In this document: positions 56,080-64,000 of the stretch, in pieces
Layout: each line of letters starts with the position of its first letter
Position numbering within the stretch: position 1 is the first letter of the stretch
Assembly: GCA_949361645.1 (NCBI GenBank)
Contig: OX442415.1
Location: 29,680,862-29,744,861 of the forward strand
Direction of reading: 5' to 3'
DNA: 64,000 bases
From: Spongilla lacustris
Lineage: Eukaryota; Porifera; Demospongiae; Spongillida; Spongillidae
Translations under genes and position numbers: made by a program
Notes under the pieces: generated by a model
Databases searched by the model: none
Told to the model about the DNA's origin: nothing
Seen by the model: only the letters and a program-made list of their open reading frames with translations

Positions 56080-56939
56080 ATTGTTTCCTGCAGAAGAAGC
56101 TTTGCGCTTCAAGTTTTAGACGTTGACTTGAGCGTATGATTTCGAACGGTGTGAAGACGACAAGATATAAGATCAATCCGACGAAGTAGTTTGAGAGCGG
56201 TAGCGATTGAAGGCAGATGATATAGCTGTGGAGCAGGCAGACGAGTATTGGATCCCAGAGTGGACAGCTGTGGAGTATGGCAGATAGCTGCGGAGCAAAC
56301 AGTGGAGTAACTGCATGTGACCAGTACGCGGAGTGGACTTTACGGCAGACAGCAGTGGAATGAGCACTACAGCAGACGAAACCTAAGGCAGGCAGGCAGG
56401 CAAGCAGGCAGCTATGTAATGGACCCCAAAGGGAAAAGTTCATAACTATACTATCAACAAAGCCAGGCACAGCTGTGGAATGGATTCCACAGTGGAATCC
56501 AGAGTGCAGTAACCAGCTGTAGAGATGGCAGGCAGATAGGTGTGTCCAGAAGACAGTGGAACAACTACCAACTAGTGTGGAGTGGACCATATAGTAGACA
56601 ATACATGTAGGTAGTGGACCCTACGGCAGACATCAACACTGTACTGTATGGTAAGGACTCTACTGCAGACATCTATACTGTATTGAGTGGACCCTACTGA
56701 GTGGACACTGCGGCAGACAACGGAATGGATCATATGGCAGGCAGACAACTGTAGATCGGACCATATGGTAGAACCTCACAGCAGTGGACACTGACAGCTG
56801 TGAAGCAGGCAGACAAGTATCTAACTTTGCAAGCAGTTGTAGAGTGCACTCTATAGCTATTCCTTACAGTGATCAGTGTCAACCATGATGTGGTTTTGAA
56901 TGGGCGCTACCCCTGTGCTAAGCCCTACTACTATTCCTT
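56080..56939. repeat. Diverged relative of the satellite
   Basis: Irregular repeats around AGCTGTGGAGCAGGCAGACG and GTGGACCCTAC, roughly 60-80 bp apart. Grades into the ordered satellite on the right. Confidence 0.55.
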
Positions 56940-58850
56940 ACAGTGAACCTAGTCAGCCATGAAGTGGACCCTCGTATTACTCAACTCCACCCTACCCCGT
57001 ACTATTCAGTGGACTCCACCCTACGCCCGCCCCCCCCCACAACTATTCCTTACAGCAAACACAGTGTCAGCCATGGAGTGGACCTTCATTTTAGTGGGAC
57101 TCCATCGAATCCCTTGTGCTGCACCCTACAGCTATTCCTTACGGAGATCACCTTTTGAATGGAATCCACCCTACTCTGTACGATTGAGTGGACTCCACCC
57201 TACCCCCTGTGCTATGCCCCACAACTATTCCTTACAGCGAACAGTGTCAACCATGGAGTGGGCTCTCTCATTAATGCACTCCAACCTACTCTGTACGATT
57301 GAGTGGAATCCACCCTACCCTCTGTGCTACGCCCCACAACTATTCCATACAGCGAACAGTGTCAACCATGGAGTGGGCCCTCTTATTAATACACTCCACG
57401 CTACTCTGTACGATTGAGTGGACTTCACCCTACCTTCTGTGCTAAGCCCAGCGAACAGTGTCAACCATGGAGTGGGCCTTCTTTTTAATGGAATCCACCC
57501 TACTCTGTACGATTGAGTGGACTCCACCAAACCCCCTGTGCTGCGCCCTACAACTATTCCTTACGGAGATCAACTTTTGAATGGACTCTACCCTACTCTG
57601 TACGATTGAGTGGACTCCACCCTACCCCCTGTGCTATGCCCCACAACTATTCCTTACAGCGAACAGTGTCAACCATGGAGTGGGCTCTCTCATTAATGCA
57701 CTCCAACCTACTCTGTACGATTGAGTGGAATCCACCCTACCCTCTGTGCTACGCCCCACAACTATTCCATACAGCGAACAGTGTCAACCATGGAGTGGGC
57801 CCTCTTATTAATACACTCCACGCTACTCTGTACGATTGAGTGGACTTCACCCTACCTTCTGTGCTAAGCCCAGCGAACAGTGTCAACCATGGAGTGGGCC
57901 TTCTTTTTAATGGAATCCACCCTACTCTGTACGATTGATATGACTCCACCCTACCCTCTGTGCTACACCCTACAACTATTTCTTACAGCGAACGGAGTGG
58001 GCTCTCTTATTAATGCACTCTACCCTACTCTGTACAATTGAGTGGACTCCACCAAACCCCCTGTGCTACGCCCTACAACTATTCCTTACGGAGATCACCT
58101 TTTGAATGGACTCTACCCTACTCTGTACGATTGAGTGGACTCCACCCTACCCCCTGTGCTACGCCCTACAACTATTCCTTACAGCGAACAGTGTCAACCA
58201 TGGTGTGGGCTCTCTCATTAATGCACTCCAACCTACTCTGTACGATTGAGTGGAATCCACCCTACCCTCTGTGCTACGCCCCACAACTATTCCATACAGC
58301 GAACAGTGTCAACCATGGAGTGGGCCCTCTTATTAATACACTCCACGCTACTCTGTACGATTGAGTGGACTTCACCCTACCTTCTGTGCTAAGCCCAGCG
58401 AACAGTGTCAACCATGGAGTGGGCCTTCTTTTTAATGGAATCCACCCTACTCTGTACGATTGATATGACTCCACCCTACCCTCTGTGCTACACCCTACAA
58501 CTATTTCTTACAGCGAACGGAGTGGGCTCTCTTATTAATGCACTCTACCCTACTCTGTACAATTGAGTGGACTCCAGCAAACCCCCTGTGCTACGCCCTA
58601 CAACTATTCCTTACGGAGATCACCTTTTGAATGGACTCTACCCTACTCTGTACGATTGAGTGGACTCCACCCTACCCCCTGTGCTACGCCCTACAACTAT
58701 TCCTTACAGCGAACAGTGTCAACCATGGTGTGGGCTCTCTCATTAATGCACTCCAACCTACTCTGTACGATTGAGTGGGCTTAACCCTACCCACTCTTTA
58801 CTATTCAGTGGACTCCACCCTACCCCCTGTGTTACGCCCTACAACTATTC
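56940..58850. repeat. Satellite with 525-bp higher-order unit
   Basis: Basic units of roughly 70 bp carry ACTCCACCCTACCCYCTGTG, CTACAACTATTCCTTACAGC and CAACCATGGAGTGGGC. Blocks beginning near 57513, 58038 and 58563 repeat at exactly 525 bp with few changes. Frames over it are repeat by-products. The array ends abruptly at about 58864 where the right arm begins. Confidence 0.9.
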
Positions 58851-59228
58851 CTTATCAAATATTTTGTACGCAAAGATCCGCGAACGTGACACAATGTCTC
58901 TAGGCAACCGCTGAGGTTTTTACTCCGGACGTGGCAGTAATGAAATGAAATTAACGCCGTGATGGATAGACCAAATTTCAGTGTGCAAGAAAAAAAAAAA
59001 ATGTTGTAAAGAGTCAATATCTCCGTGCTTCTCCGTCTATTCCCGTGCACGTTTGTATCGCTATATGACCAAAAAATCTATGCATGACCATGCAGTGAGA
59101 TTCTACTAGTCTTAATTGCATTTTTGCGCGGGGCGCGGGCACAGCCGCATGTAGCAGTATATATTTAAACCAGCTCAGTATTCTAGACAATATCTCGTTT
59201 CTCGCAATAGCCGACTCGACGGTTGAAG

Positions 59229-60289
59229 ATGCTGAAAGAGCTGGTACTTCTTGTGAGCCTACTGGTCTTGTTTGCTGATGGCCGTCAGCTGCTACAGCGC
59301 TTGCGCTATAAAGTGAATGATGCCGTTGAGATGAGCGATGAGGTCGTGCCAGGTGGTATGCAGTGGCGGCAAGTTAGTCGCGACGACGATCTGAACGGTA
59401 AGAGCTGCATGCCCTGTTCAAAGGAATGCCAAGCAATTCAACTGATTCATTTGCGCTATGAAGTGAATGATGCGAAGGACACCGTTGAGATGAGCGATGA
59501 GGTCGTGCCTGGTAGTATATGGCGGCACGACGTTCAGAACGGTAAGAGCTGCATGCCCTGGCCTGTTCAAAGGAATGCCAAGCAATTCAATTAATTTCAA
59601 TTCATTTGCGCTATGAAGTGAATGATGCGAAGGACACCGTTGAGATGAGCGATGAGGTCGTGCCTGGTAGTATATGGCGGCACGACGTTCAGAACGGTAA
59701 GAGCTGCATGCCCTGGCCTGTTCAAAGGAATGCCAAGCAATTCAATTAATTTCAATTCATTTGCGCTATGAAGTGAATGATGCGAAGGACACCGTTGAGA
59801 TGAGCGATGAGGTCGTGCCTGGTAGTATATGGCGGCACGACGTTCAGAACGGTAAGAGCTGCATGCCCTGGCCTGTTCAAAGGAATGCCAAGCAATTCAA
59901 TTAATTTCAATTCATTTGCGCTATGAAGTGAATGATGCGAAGGACACCGTTGAGATGAGCGATGAGGTCGTGCCTGGTAGTATATGGCGGCACGACGTTC
60001 AGAACGGTAAGAGCTGCATGCCCTGGCCTGTTCAAAGGAATGCCAAGCAATTCAATTAATTTCAATTCATTTGCGCTATTAAGAGAATGATGCGAAGGAC
60101 ACCGTTGAGATGAGCGATGAGGTCGTGCCAGGTGGTATGCAGTGGCGGCAAGCTAGTCGTGACGACATTCTCAACGGTAAGAGCTCCGGCAGTGCCTTGT
60201 TCATATTCATTTTCATTTCAACTGAACTAGAAATGATAATCAGCTATTTGAAGGAGACACGTGCAGCCACGGCTGAAAAAAAGAAGCAG
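59229..60289 (+). CDS. Secreted cassette peptide gene, right-arm copy
   Basis: Exon 1 (59229-59397): signal peptide MLKELVLLVSLLVLFADG and first module. Cassette exons: 59464-59541, 59619-59696, 59774-59851, 59929-60006 (each 78 bp) and 60084-60176 (93 bp). A further exon at 60231-60289 ends CAG|GTCAGT. Cassettes 1-4 encode the same 26 residues (VNDAKDTVEMSDEVVPGSIW, then RHDVQNG). All are phase 1 at both ends, so any number can be joined in frame. The repeat unit is about 155 bp including intron, nearly identical between copies. The final exon and stop were not located. Probable secreted acidic peptide precursor; no family recognised. Introns of about 66-77 bp are very short, so some could be retained. 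Confidence 0.6.
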
Positions 60290-60306
60290 GTCAGTTGTCT
60301 ACACAC

Positions 60307-60486
60307 TAGTTGGGCGTGGCCCTATACCAAGATTTAGTGCAGTCCAATCGCGTGCTCATTATCACCCAAATGTGAGAAAAATATGGGTACCTTATATAAA
60401 CGATATTCAAAACATAACATTCCAGAAAACAAGGCTTGTCACCCCGACTACCCGACCAAACGCGGTAGTAGGGCCACGCCCAACTA
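60307..60486. mobile_element. MITE, GTTGGGCGT family (right-arm copy)
   Basis: 180-bp counterpart of 19444-19660 with inverted ends TAGTTGGGCGTGGCCC. It lies in the intron after the 60231-60289 exon. Confidence 0.85.
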
Positions 60487-60489
60487 GGC

Positions 60490-63400
60490 GCACACCTGTA
60501 TTGCGTAACTACATGTGTTGATGGACTAATTAATTTACAATGATGTTTACACATTATAACATAGCATGTAAACTTATTCATTTTCACCATGGTTACTATT
60601 GTCAATGAAGTTGTAGTAAGTACCAATAACGTTTAACTTTCTATTATACCTTAACTGTAATTTGTCCATTGATAATTATAAAATGTGGACATGCTTATTT
60701 ATTGTCACCATGTATCATGCAGAAGTGCATGCAATGATTACCTTTGATGTGATTACCTATTCCGAGGCCTGGCCCCTTGGGCCGGCATACAGTTATTAAA
60801 GAACATTAACAATGCATGCATGTAGGAAGTACGCAATGATTTTGCTACTATCATACCTTATACCTACCTTGTCCTCTTGGATGAATATGCAGGAATTAAG
60901 TATAAGCAAATGCTGGATTACACTCTCGGCATTTCAGAGTAATGCTATTCACCATAGATATATAATTATGCATTTCCCACTTATTCCATAACTTGCCTAC
61001 CTATTCTTGGCGGTCACCACGTGGATACTATATGACAATGCAGGAAGTAAGTACCAACGCTTGATACTGCACATTTCTTATCTCACCTTAACATGCAAAC
61101 CTTTTCCTTGTCCTCCATGAATACCATTATAAACAGCAGGAAGTGAGTTGAAGTATAGGCCTATTCAGTGCATTACATTATCAATCTTTCCACTTGATTA
61201 TGGACTTTCCTTTTGCCATGACAACCGAAGTGATTGTAAGTTTTTGGTGAAAATTTGTTTTGAGATTTGCCGTGTTTTTTTTTTTAAAAAAACACTTACA
61301 TCTCAAACAGGTACCAAAAAGACTGAAAGGCAGACAACCTTTTTATGACTGTAGATGTAGCAATATGTATATACAGTTTTAGGTGGAACTTGAGTGTTCA
61401 TAGTTTCGTTATACATTGTTAACACTTTTCAACACCATGGGACCACACTGACACACATCACAGCAGCAAACCGACATGTTGAGTTTCGTAATACAACTCT
61501 CACAACTTTTTAATTCCATAAATCTACTGACTAGATGTTCCTTGCAATACCTTTATTTAATGATCAAGACCCCATGCATTCCTATAACCTAACACCTTTC
61601 TCTTACTAACCATACATTATAAAGTACCAATGTCAGTCTACAAGCAAAAAAAAAAAAAAACACATCCTCAATGAGAAAGTTGCATGGTGATATATAGCAT
61701 ATTGAAGGCTGTAAAAAGCATGCAGTGAAATAACGGTCTGATAATAAGGAAAAACGAAATAGTCACATATTTAGCATGTAACATCCCATTTCTACAGACT
61801 ACCTCCACTGTGCTATAAGCGCATTCCCTCGTTAGTAGCACAGTTTTGAATAAACCATACAGTGCAGTGGCGTTGAGCGTTTTTTTTAAATTAATTGAAC
61901 GGGAAGTCTATGAACAGGTTACTGATTTCATCTCAGTTTCAGGCAAAGACGTTGCTCCGCGCATGCTGGCATTTATTAAGGTGATCATATATGTGATGGT
62001 GCTACAGGTGATGGTGCTAATGTGATGGTGCTATATGTGACGATGCAACAGGTGATGTGATGGTGGTCAGGTCTGTACAAGTGACCGCAATGCATGTGCA
62101 CGTGATGGACATATTTTTTGCTGCCTACTCAATTTGAATTTCATTAACACGTGAAATGTGTTGAAATGACACAAGCACACACACACACCCTCACAAGCAC
62201 TCACAATCAGTGGAGAGCCGTTTGTTTCAATATTCAATATCGCTTTTTTTTTTAACGCTAAAGTTTTACTGAATGTGTACCAGGCAGAACGTTGCTATAT
62301 ACTAAAGTGATGGTGCTGCAGGCAATCTTGGTACTTTGAACCAACTATTGTCAGGGTGATGTGGACAGTGTGCATGGGGTGACAATATCAGTGTCATGGT
62401 ACGACCAAACAGCTCCTGAGAATGTAACCTTGCAAGTGTTGTTCACCTAAACCTGATTAGTACCCAGGAGTAACCATATAAAGGACATATTTTTGTTGCT
62501 TACCAGTCAATGAATGTGATAAAATGGAACACATCACATGCAGGTAGTGATCTCCATTACTGCATGTGAGGCCATCTCAGTTGTGGAAGTTCAGTTAGGA
62601 ATATCATCAAATCTGATGATGCACTTTTTTAAGGTTGTTGGTTCACCGTTGGTAAGTGAACATTAGTACTCTTGGGCCCCACATGTGGCTGTGCAAATAT
62701 GTATCCAAACAATGCAAATGTAACACAACCAAGTCTAATAATATCATACTTCACGTGTTTGAAGATCAACATTCTAAATAGATGATGCAACTGAAATGAA
62801 TGAGCGAATTGTGTAGATTACCCGAGAAATTACATGTCAAACATTATATACTATTTGCCTTAGCACAGTTTATTTAGTAATAAATACCATTTTAAAATCA
62901 AATGCTCTCCAAATTCCACATTCTTACAACCTACTGGCTTTGTGACCCACCGCTTCTGTTGAGACCAAGGCAGCCACAAAATGACTCTGTACAAATTCAA
63001 CAATGTATGATAATACTGACATAATGGAACCACCAGGTGACAAAGGGTTAAAAAAGTGTCTGTTGGAGCAGAGGTAGCACTTTTAAGCACCGAAGATCCT
63101 CCAAGATGGCCTGGGAACCAGGTGGGATAAGTTCATTGGTTATACTCAAGTCCCCAGACCGTTTAACAATGTGTGGGTGTGGTAGATGAAGGTGTGATGT
63201 GTGCTGAACAAACCTCCACATCTGCATGGCTGACTGCTTGCAGAAGATTAGAAGCTCTGAACTGAAAGATGGAGACTGCAAAAACTACAGAACCGAAGCT
63301 ACATCACAACACATTGTCACATCTGCACATCACATACACACACAGGTCAATGCAGACAAACATTTCTTAACACACACAGGCACACACATAAGCATGCACA

Positions 63401-63595
63401 CATGGTCCAAACACACGTACAAACACATGCACCCATGTATATATGCACACTAGTGCTTATTGGGACAGAGGTGTGTACCAGGAAGGACTTCCAGTGAGTT
63501 GAACCCAATGACCCTGTCCCATAGCAGAAGCACCTGCTCTGAACTCAGGTGACCTGCAAAGGCTGTCATCATCCAAGGAAAGGCAAAGTTTAGGC
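60490..63595. other. Arm sequence without a supported gene
   Basis: 60600-61170 holds 90-150-bp imperfect repeats, each with a GCAG-GAA-GTAAGT or similar word. 61170-62790 parallels 18700-17590 of the left arm. 62880-63300 parallels 15500-15085, with its frames disrupted relative to the left copy. Confidence 0.5.
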
Positions 63596-63826
63596 TGAGT
63601 GAGTGAGTGAGTGAGTGAGTGAGTGAGTGAGTGAGTGAGTGAGTGAGTGAGTGAGTGAGTGAGTGAGTGAGTGAGTGAGTGAGTGAGTGAGTGAGTGAGT
63701 GAGTGAGTGAGTGAGTGAGTGAGTGAGTGAGTGAGTGAGTGAGTGAGTGAGTGAGTGAGTGAGTGAGTGAGTGAGTGAGTGAGTGAGTGAGTGAGTGAGT
63801 GAGTGAGTGAGTGAGTGAGTGAGTGA
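63596..63826. repeat. (GAGT)n microsatellite
   Basis: Pure tetranucleotide tract, right-arm counterpart of 13486-14510. Confidence 0.95.
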
Positions 63827-64000
63827 GGGAAAGGGAGGGAGGGAGGGAGGGATGTGACAGATTTTAATATGATGGTACTTAATGTTTGTGACGTACGGTT
63901 CAACACCAACTCTCTTCAGGTACTGGCAGACTGTTGGTAGCTTTGTCTGAAGCAAAGATTCAAACACACAGCACAGACCTAGTACTCCCTGAGATGAAAG

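Larger units (their letters stand above)
58865..63978. repeat. Right arm of large inverted duplication
   Basis: Reverse complement of the left arm (13318-21840). It lacks the two left-arm transposon insertions and the TG microsatellite, has a shorter tetranucleotide tract, and has five instead of two internal peptide cassettes. Confidence 0.9.

Noticed and set aside
57513..58784. 108-codon frames repeated every 525 bp
   Set aside because: They follow the satellite periodicity and contain no recognisable domain; satellite is the simpler explanation.

Overview
The window looks like nuclear DNA of a metazoan. I infer a sponge (Porifera), at moderate confidence. Reasons: short-intron genes built from near-identical 33-residue ankyrin repeats, one repeat per exon; an ankyrin-Roc-COR-death-domain protein of a kind I associate with sponges; many MITE-like elements; two Ty3/Gypsy elements; many palindromes and micro/minisatellites; frequent TACATGTA motifs. 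I see no operon, CRISPR array, rRNA or tRNA gene.

Layout. 1-1.1 kb: minus-strand gene for a cysteine-rich protein, cut by a 725-bp transposon with a clean 5-bp target duplication. 1.9-5.4 kb: minus-strand 3' part of an ankyrin gene (six exons) whose introns hold a 40-copy 12-bp repeat and a mariner-type MITE. 5.46-11.1 kb: fold-back element with a complete Gypsy element (5476-10332) nested in it. 11.1-13.3 kb: hairpin element, a second fold-back relative, degenerate tandem repeats. 13.32-21.84 kb: left arm of a large inverted duplication, ending at a small gene for a secreted, cassette-built peptide. 22-32 kb: gene-poor, with dispersed duplications, palindromes and an integrase relic. 32.1-40.1 kb: a 12-exon plus-strand gene, predicted 982 aa, ANK x6-7 + Roc + COR + death domain, DAPK-like but without a kinase. 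41-43.6 kb: duplicated blocks shared with 22-31 kb. 44.1-45.0 kb: a complete seven-exon RIDA gene. 45.5-46.7 kb: decayed partial copy of the Roc/COR gene with its downstream repeat. 48.6-53.6 kb: second Gypsy element (separate gag and pol, 136-bp LTRs) inserted in an exon of an unrecognised plus-strand gene that runs to about 55.4-55.6 kb. 56-58.86 kb: satellite with a 525-bp higher-order unit. 58.87-63.98 kb: right arm of the inverted duplication, with a second copy of the secreted-cassette gene.

The two arms work as a natural before/after comparison. The left arm carries two transposons (15591-17581 and 19674-20888) at sites that are empty in the right arm, which defines their exact ends and target duplications. 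The right arm has five internal peptide cassettes against two in the left. Whether the arms are a true inverted duplication or two haplotypes joined by assembly cannot be settled from sequence alone.

The least ordinary items are the Roc domain with substitutions in two nucleotide-binding motifs, the phase-1 cassette secreted gene, and the two transposon insertions whose removal restores an open reading frame.
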